NCBI RefSeq assembly: GCF_002930645.1
Contig: NZ_PSNW01000002.1
Coordinates: 1 to 64,000, forward strand
DNA length: 64,000 bases
Reading direction: 5' to 3'
Origin: Solimonas fluminis
GTDB lineage: Bacteria > Pseudomonadota > Gammaproteobacteria > Nevskiales > Nevskiaceae
The notes beneath the pieces were generated by a model. The model did not search any database and was not told the origin of the DNA. It saw only the letters and a list, made by a program, of their open reading frames with translations. Every line of letters begins with the position of its first letter. The stretch's first letter is position 1. Positions 50,924 through 59,217 of the stretch are shown in pieces. Both the position numbers and the translations under genes were made by a program.

Positions 50924-51754
50924 ATGTCCCGCTCCTCCCTGCCCGATCCCGCGCGGCGCCTGTTGCTGCTCGGCCTGCTGTCCGGCGCCTGGCCGCCGGC
51001 GCGCGCGGCGAAGCAGCCGCCGGTCGAGGCCAAGGCCTGGCTGCTGCTGCGCGACGGCCGGGTGCTGGAAGCGCACAACGCCGACAGCCCGCAGCCGATG
51101 GCCAGCCTGACCAAGATGATGACGGCCCTGCTGGTGCTGGAAAGCGGACGCTCCCTGGACGAGGTGGTGGCGGTGCCCGCCGCGGCCGCCCGCGATACCG
51201 GTACCCGCCTGGGATTGCGGGCCGGCGAGCGCATGACGCTCGGCGACCTGCTGGCCGCCGCCGTCATCGCCTCGGCCAACGACGCCTGCCGGGCGCTGGC
51301 CCTGGTCCTGGCCGGCGACGAGCAAGGCTTCGTGCGGCGCATGAACGCCCGCGCCGGCGCGCTGGGCCTGGAACAGACCCGGTTCACCAATCCCTGCGGG
51401 CACGACGATGACCGCCACTTCAGCACGGCACGGGAGCTGGCCGCGCTGGCGCTGGCGGTGATGCGCGACCCGCGCTACCGCCGGCTGGCCGCCACCTCGC
51501 AGACCACGATCAGCAGCCGCGACCGGCCGCCGCGCGTCTTCGCCCTGGCCAACCGCAATGAGCTGGTAGGCCGCCACCCCGGCGTGATCGGCGTGAAGAG
51601 CGGTACCACACCCCGGGCCGGCCGCTGCCTGGCCGCGTTCGCGATGCGCGGCGAGCACAGCGCGTTGCTGGTGATGCTCGATGCCCGCGAGCGCTGGTGG
51701 ACGGCCGGCGCCCTGCTCGACCAGGCCCTGGATGGCGATGCCGCCGCTCGCTGA
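50924..51754 (+). CDS. D-alanyl-D-alanine carboxypeptidase family protein (S11)
   Basis: A 276-residue penicillin-binding-type enzyme that trims D-alanine from peptidoglycan stems. Signal peptide ARRLLLLGLLSGAWPPARA, then the three active-site motifs: SxxK as S61-L-T-K64 (MASLTKMMTALL), SxN as S117-A-N119 (VIASANDACRAL) and K225-S-G227 in GVKSGTTPRAGRCLAA, where Ser replaces the usual Thr of KTG. It lacks the C-terminal membrane-anchor domain of DacA/DacC, and resembles the short PBP7-like group. ATG 50924 is used since the upstream extension is basic and lacks a signal-like start. It overlaps the next gene by 23 bases. Confidence 0.85.
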   Translation: MSRSSLPDPARRLLLLGLLSGAWPPARAAKQPPVEAKAWLLLRDGRVLEAHNADSPQPMASLTKMMTALLVLESGRSLDEVVAVPAAAARDTGTRLGLRAGERMTLGDLLAAAVIASANDACRALALVLAGDEQGFVRRMNARAGALGLEQTRFTNPCGHDDDRHFSTARELAALALAVMRDPRYRRLAATSQTTISSRDRPPRVFALANRNELVGRHPGVIGVKSGTTPRAGRCLAAFAMRGEHSALLVMLDARERWWTAGALLDQALDGDAAAR

Positions 51755-53117
51755 ACGCCACGCGCCCGGGCTGCTGGCCGCGCTGGTGGCCCTGGCCTAT
51801 GCCGGCAGCTGGGGCGGCGCCTTCCAGTACGACGACTTCAAGGTGATCGTCGACAACCCGGTGGTGCATTCCTGGGCGGCGCTGAGCGCCGACTTCGGCC
51901 ACGGGCTGCGGCCGGTCCTGAAGCTCAGCTACTGGTTCAGCTGGGTCACGGGCGGCGGCTCCCCGCTGGCCTTCCATGCCTTCAACCTGGCGGTTCACCT
52001 GGGCAACGTGCTGCTGGTCTGGGCACTGGCGCGGCGCATCCACGGCCCCGATGACGCCGAGGCCGCGCGCGCGGCCCTGCTGGCCGGCGCGATCTTCGCG
52101 CTGCATCCGCTGCAGACCGAGGCGGTCACCTACCTCTGCGGCCGCTCCACCTCGCTGATGTCGCTGTTCTGCCTGGCGGCACTGCTGTGCTGGGACCACT
52201 ACCTGGCCGGCCGGCGCCTGCGCGACGCGGTGCTGGCCTGGCTGGCCTTCGCGGCCGCCGCCGGGACCAAGGAGCCGGCGCTGGCGCTGCCGGTGGTGCT
52301 GCTGCTGTGGGAGTCGCTGCGCCGGCCGGGCGACGGCTGGCGCGCCCGGCTGCTGCGCCATGCGCCTTTCTGGCTGCTGCCCAGCGCCGCCCTGCTGGTG
52401 GCGGTACCCCGCACCGGCTATGCCGAGTTCGCCATCGCCAGCCTCACCGAGCGCCCGCTGTGGCACAACGCCATGAGCCAGATCCATGCGCTGGTCTGGC
52501 TGCTGCGCGGGCTGCTGCTGTTGCGCGCGCCGAACTTCGACCCCGATCTGCCGGTGATCGACCGCGCCGGTGCCGCGCTCTTCGCGGAAGCCGGCCTGCT
52601 GCTGGCTCTGCTCGGCACGGGCCTGGCGGTGGCCCGGCGCCGGCCCTGGCTGGGCTTCTGCCTGGCCTGGGTCGTGCTGCAGTTCCTGCCGACCAACTCG
52701 CTGATGCCGCGGCTGGATGTCGCCAACGACCGCCAGTGGTACCTGCCGCTGGCCGGGGTGGCCTGGGCCGCAGGCGGGATGCTGGCACGCTGGACGGCCT
52801 CGCGCGCCGCACTGGCCTGGCCCGCCGCGGCCGCCCTGCTGCTGGTGCTGGGCTTGTCGACCGCCCAGCGCAATGCCGACTACCGCAGCGAGATCCGCCT
52901 GTGGCAGGCCACCCTGGAGCAGTCGCCGCACAAGGCCCGCGCCTGGAACAACTACGGCGTGGCGCTGCGCATGGCCGGCCGCGTTCCGGAGGCCCGCGCC
53001 GCCTATGCCCGCGCCCTGGAGCTGGACCCCGGCTTTGCCGCGGCGCGGCAGAACCTCGGCCTGCCGCCGCAACTGCCAAGCAGTTCGCCCCCGGCGGCTG
53101 GAATGCACATTCAGTGA
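51732..53117 (+). CDS. Multipass membrane protein with a C-terminal TPR (TMTC/O-mannosyltransferase-like)
   Basis: A 461-residue protein with about nine or ten hydrophobic segments (for example ALVALAYAGSWGGAF, AFNLAVHLGNVLLVWALA and AALLLVLGLST). Features shared with eukaryotic-type TMTC proteins are QYDDFKVIVDNPVVHSW in the first loop, FHAFNLAVHLGNVLL, HPLQTEAVTYLCGRSTSLMSLFCLAALL and FLPTNSLMPRLDVANDRQWYLPLAG. The end (ARAWNNYGVALRMAGRVPEARAAYARALELDPG) is a TPR unit. Such proteins transfer sugars from lipid donors (glycosyltransferase C fold); the donor and acceptor are unknown. It overlaps the D,D-carboxypeptidase gene. Confidence 0.75.
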   Translation: MAMPPLAERHAPGLLAALVALAYAGSWGGAFQYDDFKVIVDNPVVHSWAALSADFGHGLRPVLKLSYWFSWVTGGGSPLAFHAFNLAVHLGNVLLVWALARRIHGPDDAEAARAALLAGAIFALHPLQTEAVTYLCGRSTSLMSLFCLAALLCWDHYLAGRRLRDAVLAWLAFAAAAGTKEPALALPVVLLLWESLRRPGDGWRARLLRHAPFWLLPSAALLVAVPRTGYAEFAIASLTERPLWHNAMSQIHALVWLLRGLLLLRAPNFDPDLPVIDRAGAALFAEAGLLLALLGTGLAVARRRPWLGFCLAWVVLQFLPTNSLMPRLDVANDRQWYLPLAGVAWAAGGMLARWTASRAALAWPAAAALLLVLGLSTAQRNADYRSEIRLWQATLEQSPHKARAWNNYGVALRMAGRVPEARAAYARALELDPGFAAARQNLGLPPQLPSSSPPAAGMHIQ

Positions 53118-53215
53118 GAAGCACGTCATCTTTTCCGCCATGGGTTCCGATTAAGTTGGCGCCCCTGCGGAGCCGCCGGCCCGCCCAATATCTTTCCTTC
53201 GAGGGAGTGCATCAG

Positions 53216-54049
53216 ATGAACAAGGGGATCTACCGTCGCAGCCTGCTGGCCCTGGCAATGCTGGCCGCCGTGCCGGCCCATGCCGCCGACCCGTACGCGG
53301 TTCCGCCGTTCCCGACCGACTACACGGCGCTGAACTGCGAGATTTACGAACAGGGCCGCGAAAGCGTGCGGCAGCAGCTCGACGCGCGCCGCGAGGCCAA
53401 CCAGAACAAGGCCGACGCGCTGACGCCGAAGATGCAGGCCGAGATGCAGGCTGCCATGGCCAGCGGCAACTACGCCGCCATCCAGCAGTACAGCGAGATG
53501 GGCCAGGGCCAGCTGAGCCTGGGCGAAACCGACGCCGACTGCATCGCGCTGGGCAGCTCCAACTCCAGCAGCGGCACCAGCCAGGCCATTGCGCCGCCGT
53601 ACCAGGCCGCCAGCGCCAGCTTCAAGGCCAAGATCAGCACCGCCGTCCCGGGCGACACCAGCGCCTTCCAGGCTGCCTCGCCGGCCTACCTCGGCGAACT
53701 GAACCAGGCCGTGGCCAAGACCCGAGCCACGGCGCTGCGCTGCAACGCCGGCTACAGCAAGCGCTACACCGCGCACGTGTCGAAGCTGAAGGGCTCGATG
53801 CGCGAGCTGATCGCCAGCCAGGCCGACCCGGAAGTCTCCAAGCTGGAGAACGCCGAGCACCTCTGGCAGGACGCCTACACCATCTGCGGCCGCGTGCAGC
53901 CGGAGCTGAGCATGGCCGCCACCGGCGGCTCGCGCTCCTACAGCGGACGTCCGCGCGCGCCGGGCGTGGCCGGCATGGTGGACTCGGCCAAGGACAGCGC
54001 GGTCGGCAAGGCCGTGGACAAGGCCTTCGGCTCGCTGTTCGGCCGATAA
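53216..54049 (+). CDS. Secreted protein of unknown function
   Basis: A 277-residue exported protein. Signal peptide SLLALAMLAAVPAHA; four Cys in the mature part (NCEIYE, DADCIAL, LRCNAGY, YTICGRV) could form two disulfides. The middle (about 60-105) is Gln/Met/Ala-rich and helical (KMQAEMQAAMASGNYAAIQQ). Near the end SKLENAEHLWQDAYTICG is helical, and the C-terminal tail VDSAKDSAVGKAVDKAFGSLFG is amphipathic. No domain was recognised, and I have no name for it. The ATG 53216 follows GAGGGAG. It lies 99 bases after the TMTC-like gene and is closed by a terminator. Confidence 0.65.
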   Translation: MNKGIYRRSLLALAMLAAVPAHAADPYAVPPFPTDYTALNCEIYEQGRESVRQQLDARREANQNKADALTPKMQAEMQAAMASGNYAAIQQYSEMGQGQLSLGETDADCIALGSSNSSSGTSQAIAPPYQAASASFKAKISTAVPGDTSAFQAASPAYLGELNQAVAKTRATALRCNAGYSKRYTAHVSKLKGSMRELIASQADPEVSKLENAEHLWQDAYTICGRVQPELSMAATGGSRSYSGRPRAPGVAGMVDSAKDSAVGKAVDKAFGSLFGR

Positions 54050-54060
54050 GCGGATTGCGG

Positions 54061-54093
54061 AAAAAAAGCCCCGCCGTTGGCGGGGCTTTTTTT
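54061..54093 (+). terminator. Intrinsic terminator after the secreted protein gene
   Basis: AAAAAAAGCCCCGCC, loop GTT, GGCGGGGCTTTTTTT: near-perfect, with A and T tracts on both sides. Confidence 0.92.
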
Positions 54094-54117
54094 GGGCCCG
54101 CGCCCTGGCTTGAGAGT

Positions 54118-54205
54118 CCGTTCGCGCTGAGCCTGTCGAAGTGCGGACGGACTCCGGCGACCGCGTCTGCGGCCGTTCACCCTTCGACAGCCTCAGGGCG
54201 AACGG
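54118..54205. repeat. Inverted pair of family B repeats
   Basis: CCGTTCGCGCTGAGCCTGTCGAAG (54118-54141) faces CCTTCGACAGCCTCAGGGCGAACGG (54181-54205) across 39 bases, forming a long hairpin. A single copy lies at 6037-6061. The rest of the 276-base gap up to 54370 shows no gene. Confidence 0.7.
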
Positions 54206-54370
54206 CTGGAAGGGGCGGCATCATTCGCCTCGGCTCTTCGGTAGCCGCTCCTGCACCTCCGTAGCCCGTTTTGCCGCAGGCAAGCCGGGATCGCCGTCGG
54301 CTTCGCATCCCGAAGCGACCAGGGCCCCGACGCCCCGGCTCCACTGCGCGAACCCGGGCTGCGGCAGGCC

Positions 54371-55129
54371 TCAGCTCTTCGGCAGCCACTCCTGCAGCAG
54401 CGAGCCGTTCTCCCGCAGCCATTCCCGCTGCGCGTCATGCCCCGGCATCTGCCGCTCCACCAGCGCCCAGAAGCGCGGCGAGTGGTTGCGGTGCACCAGA
54501 TGGCAGAGCTCGTGCACGGCGACGTAGCGGAATACCTCGGGCGGGGCCAGCAGCAGGCGCCATGACAGGCAGATCAGGCCACCCGGGTTGCAGCTGCCCC
54601 ATTGCGTGCGGGGATCGTTGACGCGCAGGCCGCTGGCCGGCACCCCGAGCCGCGCACCCTCTTCGTCCAGCAGCAGCCGCGCCTGCTGGCGCGCGCGCTG
54701 CAGCAGGGCGCGGCGCAGGATCAGCTCCAGGTGGCGCGGCTGCAGGCCCAGCTGGGGTGCTGCGAACAGGGAAACCTCCTCAGGGCCGAAGCGGACCTGC
54801 GGCCGCAGGCCGCTGGCCGGCACCAGGCGCAGCGGCAGGCGCTGGCCCTGGAACAGCAGCTCGCCCTGGCCATCCCAGCGCAGGCCGGTCGCCCCGCGCC
54901 GCGCCTGCTGCTCGCGCAGCTCGGCCAGCTTCTCGCGCACCCAGCCCTGCCGCTCCTGCAGGAAGGCCAGCGCCTGGGCGCGGGATACCCAGCGCGGATA
55001 GACCAGGCGCACCTCGGTGGCGGAGCGGATTTCGATCTTCAGGTTGCGCGAGCGCGGGCTGCGCCGCTCCACGAGGCGGTATTCCTCCTGGAACAACTCG
55101 AACTGGGTGGTCGCGGGGGCTTCGGACAC
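54371..55129 (-). CDS. YgjP-type M48 metallopeptidase-domain protein
   Basis: A 252-residue protein of the DUF45/YgjP family, small zinc metallopeptidase-like proteins. The motif is YVAVHELCHLVHRNHSPRFWALVE, with H-E-L-C-H as zinc ligands plus a downstream His-Ser and a Glu. Preceding blocks TQWGSCNPGGLICLSWRLLLAP and RRALLQRARQQARLLLDEE are family features. The N-terminal part (residues 1-110) is beta-rich, with RRSPRSRNLKIEIRSATEVRL at its start. The substrate is unknown. It is downstream of parB in the same direction, separated by a 253-base gap with a DnaA box. Confidence 0.85.
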   Translation of the reverse strand: MSEAPATTQFELFQEEYRLVERRSPRSRNLKIEIRSATEVRLVYPRWVSRAQALAFLQERQGWVREKLAELREQQARRGATGLRWDGQGELLFQGQRLPLRLVPASGLRPQVRFGPEEVSLFAAPQLGLQPRHLELILRRALLQRARQQARLLLDEEGARLGVPASGLRVNDPRTQWGSCNPGGLICLSWRLLLAPPEVFRYVAVHELCHLVHRNHSPRFWALVERQMPGHDAQREWLRENGSLLQEWLPKS

Positions 55130-55382
55130 CTGTTTACTTTAATCGAATAAAGCTGGATTGAAAAAACATTGATCACAGGCCTGGCGGAACGAACGCTCGC
55201 ATGGGAACCATCCATGACAGCCCTGCCGGCGCCGTTTCACCAAACGGCAAAAAATGCGTCACCACCGTAGCGAAGCCCCGTCCTTGCAGCGTTTGCTGCG
55301 CTGCACAGGGCTTTTATCCACAGGCTTATCCCCCTCGCCTGTCGATAAAAAACACTAGGCCAGATGACAGTTAGCTGGCTTG
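55130..55382. promoter_or_regulatory. Intergenic region with a DnaA box
   Basis: No gene in 253 bases. A perfect TTATCCACA DnaA box is at 55314-55322, and a partial CTTATCCCC follows at about 55324-55332; TGTCGATAAAAAAC and AT-rich TTTAATCGAATAAAGC are near the ends. The gene to the left (54371-55129) has its start here. It is not an obvious oriC, as too few boxes are seen. Confidence 0.5.
55314..55322 (+). promoter_or_regulatory. DnaA box
   Basis: TTATCCACA, the perfect consensus, just downstream of the parB gene; a looser CTTATCCCC follows two bases later. Confidence 0.6.
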
Positions 55383-56183
55383 CTAACCAGCCTGGTAGCC
55401 CATCTTGGCCAGCAGTCCGTCGAGCTCGTCCAGCGAATGGAAGGCCAGCCGCAGTTCGCCCTTGCCGCTGCCGTCGGCCTGCACGACCACGGTGCAGGCA
55501 AGATGGTCGGACAGCTCGCGCTCCAGGCGCTGCCAGTCGCTGGGCTTGGCCGGCCGGAACACGATCTTGCTGTCGCGCTCGCTGGCGATGCGCTTCTCCA
55601 GCCCGCGCACGGTCAGCTTCAGGCGGATGACGTCGTCCGCCCAGCGCAGCTGCTCGTTGAGCGGCAGGCCGGCCAGCACCTTGGCATGGCCCAGCAGGAT
55701 GTGGCCGTCGTTGACCAGCTCCTGCACCGGCGGCGACAGGTTGAGCAGGCGCAGGTAATTGCTGACGTACTCGCGGGACTTGCCGATGCGCCGGCCGATT
55801 TCCTCGTGGGTCATGCCATGGATCTCGCCCAGGCGCTTGAGGCCCGCCGCGGCTTCCATGGGCGTGAGAGACTCGCGCTGGAGGTTCTCGATCAGTCCGA
55901 CGACGAAGGCTTCGTCGTCGGACAGGTCGTCGCGGATCACCGCGGGGATCTCGTGCAGGCCGGCCAGCTGGGCGGCGCGCCAGCGGCGCTCGCCGGCCAG
56001 CAGTTCATAGCCCCAGACGCGGGTGCGCAGCACGATGGGCTGCACTACGCCCGATTCGCGGATCGACTCCGACAACTCCTTGAGGGCGTCGGGGTCGAAG
56101 TGCCGCCGGGCCTGCTGGCTGCCCGGGCGGATCAGGTCGATCGGGATTTCCTGGATGACGCCGGCAGACCGCTTCTTGCTCAT
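55383..56183 (-). CDS. parB: ParB/Spo0J family chromosome partition protein
   Basis: A 266-residue DNA-binding CTPase that loads at parS sites and spreads. The N-terminal CTP-binding region has [28 protein letters not shown] and [16 protein letters not shown] (the GERRxRA box) plus [18 protein letters not shown]. The helix-turn-helix (about 125-165, [26 protein letters not shown]) and the C-terminal dimer end ([17 protein letters not shown]) are intact. No parA is next to it, which is unusual, because parA normally precedes parB. No parS (TGTTTCACGTGAAACA) was found by eye in the window. Its start lies divergent from folE. A Lys/Arg-rich start MSKKRSAGV is used. Confidence 0.9.
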   Translation of the reverse strand: MSKKRSAGVIQEIPIDLIRPGSQQARRHFDPDALKELSESIRESGVVQPIVLRTRVWGYELLAGERRWRAAQLAGLHEIPAVIRDDLSDDEAFVVGLIENLQRESLTPMEAAAGLKRLGEIHGMTHEEIGRRIGKSREYVSNYLRLLNLSPPVQELVNDGHILLGHAKVLAGLPLNEQLRWADDVIRLKLTVRGLEKRIASERDSKIVFRPAKPSDWQRLERELSDHLACTVVVQADGSGKGELRLAFHSLDELDGLLAKMGYQAG

Positions 56184-56250
56184 CCGTTTATTGTACGGCC
56201 CCAAGCCCCGGGCATGGGATAATCCCCCGAATATGAAGGAGAACAACGGC

Positions 56251-56799
56251 ATGGAAGAACAATTCCGGGCGATCATCGAAGCCATCGGCGAAAACCCCGA
56301 GCGCGAAGGCCTGCTGCGCACCCCCCATCGCGCCGCCAGGGCCATGGAGTTCCTGACCCAGGGCTACGAGCAGGACGTCGGCGAGATCGTCAATGGCGCG
56401 GTGTTCGAGTCGCACAACGACGAGATGGTGATCGTCAAGGACATCGAGCTGTACTCGATGTGCGAGCACCACATGCTGCCCTTCATCGGCCGCGCCCATG
56501 TCGCCTACCTGCCGAACGGCAAGGTGATCGGCCTGTCCAAGATCCCGCGCATCGTCGACATGTTCGCCCGGCGCCTGCAGATCCAGGAAAACCTGACCCA
56601 GCAGATCGGTCAGTGCCTGCAGGACACGATCGACGCCAAGGGCGTGGGCGTGGTCATTGAAGCGAAACATCTCTGCGCCATGATGCGGGGCGTACAGAAG
56701 CAGAATTCCAGCATGGTGACGTCCTTCATGCTGGGCCGGTTCCGCGAGGATCACCGCACGCGCCAGGAATTCCTGGACCTGATCCGGCGTCAGAACTAG
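56251..56799 (+). CDS. folE: GTP cyclohydrolase I
   Basis: A 182-residue enzyme that opens GTP to make dihydroneopterin triphosphate for folate synthesis. The ATG 56251 is preferred over one 18 bases upstream because a full AAGGAG ribosome site sits in between (56236-56241), with nine bases of spacing. Family blocks: [24 protein letters not shown], the zinc-binding [32 protein letters not shown] with its Cys and His ligands, and [19 protein letters not shown] with the second Cys. [19 protein letters not shown] is also typical. Divergent from parB. Confidence 0.95.
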   Translation: MEEQFRAIIEAIGENPEREGLLRTPHRAARAMEFLTQGYEQDVGEIVNGAVFESHNDEMVIVKDIELYSMCEHHMLPFIGRAHVAYLPNGKVIGLSKIPRIVDMFARRLQIQENLTQQIGQCLQDTIDAKGVGVVIEAKHLCAMMRGVQKQNSSMVTSFMLGRFREDHRTRQEFLDLIRRQN

Positions 56800-56936
56800 A
56801 CCCCGGGTCATTTAAAGGACAGTTGTATAGGCTGATCCGAACCGGGCTAAACTGCGTATGGACGGCATGACGGTTGCTGCGGCAACGATGCCCGTCCCTC
56901 ACGCCAAGTCATTGTATTGCTAACGGTCAAGACGCC

Positions 56937-57920
56937 ATGCTGAACGGAATCAACCCCGACCTGCCTGCCCAGCGCGAAGTGCTGCAGTCGCTCGAGCCGA
57001 CGGTACGCGAGCTGATGCAGAAGCACCGCGACAGCCGCAAGCTGTGGATGCCCAGCGACCTGCTGCCGGCCGACGAGCAGTCCGAGCCCAACCACGAGGA
57101 AGAGCTCCGTGCCCTGCGCGAGCGCGCCCGCGGCCTGCCCGACGGCGTGCGCGTGGCCATCGCCCTGAACCTGCTGACCGAGGAAGGCCTGCCGCATTTC
57201 CACCGCCTGGTGGCCGTGTACATGGGCCACGACGGCGCCTGGGCCGAGTGGAACAACCTCTGGACCGCCGAGGAAGACCGCCACGGCTGCGTGCTGCGCG
57301 ACTACGTGCGCGACGCCCGGGTCTTCAACATGAAGGCGCTGGAGGAGATGCAGTTCCAGTACATCGAGTCCGGCTTCAACCCGGACTGGAAGGACGACCC
57401 CTATCGCCTGCTGGCCTACACCAGCCTGCAGGAGAAGGCGACGCAGACCTCGCACGCCAACGCCGGCCGCCTGGCGGGCAACTACGAGCCCAAGCTGCAG
57501 AAGATCCTGGCGCACATCTGCGCCGACGAGTCGCGCCACTATGTGTTCTACCGCGACTCCTTCTCCGCCGTGATGAAGCTGGACAGCAACCGCGCCCTGC
57601 ACGCCCTGGCGGCCGTGGCCCCGGCGCTGGCCATGCCCGGCCACAACATCGCCGGCTTCGCCCAGATGTCCGAGGTGGAGCGCCGCGCCGGCATCTACGG
57701 CCCGCGCGAGTACCTGAGGCTGGTGGAGGACCTGGTCAAGCACTGGGCCATCGACAAGATGGACGGCCTCTCCGCGATGGGCCGCGCCGCGCAGGACAAG
57801 GTGATGCAACTGCCCAAGCGCCTGTCGCGCATGGCCGACTACGTCGAGTCCAAGGCGCACTCGCGCAGCTTCTCGTTCGAGTTCATCTACCAGCGGGCGT
57901 TCGAGATGGCGGGCGGGTGA
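56937..57920 (+). CDS. Soluble acyl-ACP desaturase (plant stearoyl-ACP type diiron enzyme)
   Basis: A 327-residue diiron desaturase predicted to insert a cis double bond in acyl-ACP. The two iron-binding helical motifs are ExxH-type: WTAEEDRHGCVLRDYVRD and ICADESRHYVFYRDSFSAVM, each with Glu and His, as in the fatty acid desaturase type 2 family; GDGAW-like GHDGAWAEWNNLW precedes the first. The N-terminus is helical and lacks a transit peptide. Enzymes of this kind occur in plants and some actinobacteria and proteobacteria; the position of the double bond cannot be predicted. The ATG 56937 follows an AACGGTCAAGACGCC spacer without a strong ribosome site. Monocistronic. Confidence 0.88.
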   Translation: MLNGINPDLPAQREVLQSLEPTVRELMQKHRDSRKLWMPSDLLPADEQSEPNHEEELRALRERARGLPDGVRVAIALNLLTEEGLPHFHRLVAVYMGHDGAWAEWNNLWTAEEDRHGCVLRDYVRDARVFNMKALEEMQFQYIESGFNPDWKDDPYRLLAYTSLQEKATQTSHANAGRLAGNYEPKLQKILAHICADESRHYVFYRDSFSAVMKLDSNRALHALAAVAPALAMPGHNIAGFAQMSEVERRAGIYGPREYLRLVEDLVKHWAIDKMDGLSAMGRAAQDKVMQLPKRLSRMADYVESKAHSRSFSFEFIYQRAFEMAGG

Positions 57921-58120
57921 TTCGCCGCGCTTTGGCGATGACTCGATGTCATCGTCATCGCCTGCGGCGAATCACGGGCGGCCATGGAGGGCCGAACGGA
58001 CTGGCCAACAATCTGGCCTTCTCCCTCTGCACCCTCAATGTTCCAGTAGGGCGGGACCAAAAGTAGGCGCCTTCGGCCGTGGCAAACACGTCCCGCCCTG
58101 TGGCGCCACCGCGGACCGCC

Positions 58121-58190
58121 GTAGCGGGAGCGACGCAAGTCGCGATCTCTTGAGTTCAGGAGCAAGAGATCGCGACTTGCGCCGCCCCGC
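58121..58190. repeat. REP-like long inverted repeat
   Basis: GCGACGCAAGTCGCGATCTCTT faces AAGAGATCGCGACTTGCG over a short loop (GAGTTCAGGAGC), about 18 paired bases. It lies between the convergent desaturase and acylphosphatase genes. No other gene is seen in the 286-base gap. Confidence 0.8.
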
Positions 58191-58206
58191 ACTTCGTCTC
58201 CATTCC

Positions 58207-58479
58207 CTACCGTTTCACCTCGAACCCGGTTCCGTGCAGCTCACCCGCTGCGACCCACTCCACCCCCTCCACCCTGGCCGCCGGTGGCCCCTCGTCCAGC
58301 CAGCCGCGCAACTCGGCCAATGCGCCCGGAGTGCCCGCTGCCATACCCTCGACCCGGCCATCGGGCAGGTTGCGGACCCAGCCGTCCAGACCCAGGCTGT
58401 TGGCCTTGTCGGCGGTGCTCTGGCGGAAGAACACGCCTTGCACGCGGCCGGACACGATGAAGCGGTAACATTCGCGCAT
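58207..58479 (-). CDS. acyP: Acylphosphatase
   Basis: A 90-residue enzyme that hydrolyses acyl phosphates. It matches the family in full: FIVSGRVQGVFFRQSTADKA with the phosphate-binding loop and catalytic Arg19, and LGLDGWVRNLPDGRVEGMAAG with Asn37, needed to orient water. Further HGTGFEV near the end. ATG 58479 gives the standard length; longer upstream frames are shadows of the divergent gene. It is a single gene divergent from the uncharacterised one at 58501. Its physiological substrate is uncertain. Confidence 0.93.
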   Translation of the reverse strand: MRECYRFIVSGRVQGVFFRQSTADKANSLGLDGWVRNLPDGRVEGMAAGTPGALAELRGWLDEGPPAARVEGVEWVAAGELHGTGFEVKR

Positions 58480-58500
58480 AGCTGAACAATGGGTGGTCTC

Positions 58501-59166
58501 ATGGGCATCATCTCTCAAATCCGCCGCGGCGTGGCCGCGATCCGGCAACTGCGGGGGACCCCGCTGCCGGAAGGCGAACCCGAGCTGGCCGCCTTCTCGG
58601 CCGCGATCCCCGTGGGTCCCTCGGGCGCGCCGCTGTGGCAGATCGACGTGCAGGTCACCACCGAACCGCATGCCGACGGCGAACGCCTGCGCCTGCGCGC
58701 CCGCATCCAGACCAATCTGGCCTCGGCGCTGAAGCCGGCGCTGGGCGCGCCGGTGGCGCTGTCCGACAGCCGCGCGCTGACGCTGGCGGAGCGCACCGGC
58801 TCGCTGGTGCAGCGCACCGCCAACCGCGTGCTGAACCTGCCGGCGGTACGCACCTTCGCCGAGCCGCTGCTCAACAACGACTTCAACACCTTCATCGAGG
58901 TGCAGGCCTCCACCGCCTCGCTCGACGCCGGCGCGGGCGAACTGATCCCGCAGAGCGACAAGCTGGCGGCGCTGGGCATCCAGCCGCGCCGCGCCGGGGA
59001 CCAGCCGGTGGCGGAAACCTGGAGCGGCCAGGCGGCCGACGGCTTCGCCCAGGTGTCGCTGCTGCAGATCGACAAGCGTCACCTGCCGCCCGGCCTGGCG
59101 CAGCGGCTGGGCGACAAGCCCTTCCAGCTGGCGGCGGCCATCGTCAACACGGCGCAGCAGAAGTAG
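58501..59166 (+). CDS. Conserved-looking soluble protein of unknown function
   Basis: A 221-residue protein without a signal peptide or membrane helix. It starts MGIISQIRRGVAAIRQLRG, then has alternating short strands (PLWQIDVQVTTEP, ERLRLRARIQTNL), a helical middle (QRTANRVLNLPAVRTFAEPLLNNDFNTF) and further strands (TSLLQIDKRH-type near GFAQVSLLQIDKR). I cannot assign a family. Start: ATG 58501 with GGGTGG upstream is chosen; a same-frame ATG at 58489 is possible. It is 50 bases before MATE, with a tiny ORF between, and probably in the same transcript. Confidence 0.6.
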   Translation: MGIISQIRRGVAAIRQLRGTPLPEGEPELAAFSAAIPVGPSGAPLWQIDVQVTTEPHADGERLRLRARIQTNLASALKPALGAPVALSDSRALTLAERTGSLVQRTANRVLNLPAVRTFAEPLLNNDFNTFIEVQASTASLDAGAGELIPQSDKLAALGIQPRRAGDQPVAETWSGQAADGFAQVSLLQIDKRHLPPGLAQRLGDKPFQLAAAIVNTAQQK

Positions 59167-59190
59167 CGGTCCGACGGTCGGGGGAGCCGC

Positions 59191-59217
59191 ATGACCCACG
59201 CGATCAAGGCCGGCTGA
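59191..59217 (+). CDS. Possible 8-codon leader ORF overlapping the MATE start
   Basis: ATGACCCACGCGATCAAGGC followed by CGGC and TGA encodes MTHAIKAG. A strong GGGGGAG site lies seven bases upstream. Its stop shares one base with the MATE start (TGATG), so re-initiation could set the exporter's translation. Too short to trust without expression data. Confidence 0.3.
   Translation: MTHAIKAG

Noticed and set aside
55130-55382. Chromosomal origin of replication
   Set aside because: Only one perfect DnaA box and one degenerate one are present, without AT-rich 13-mers or dnaA/rpmH neighbours.
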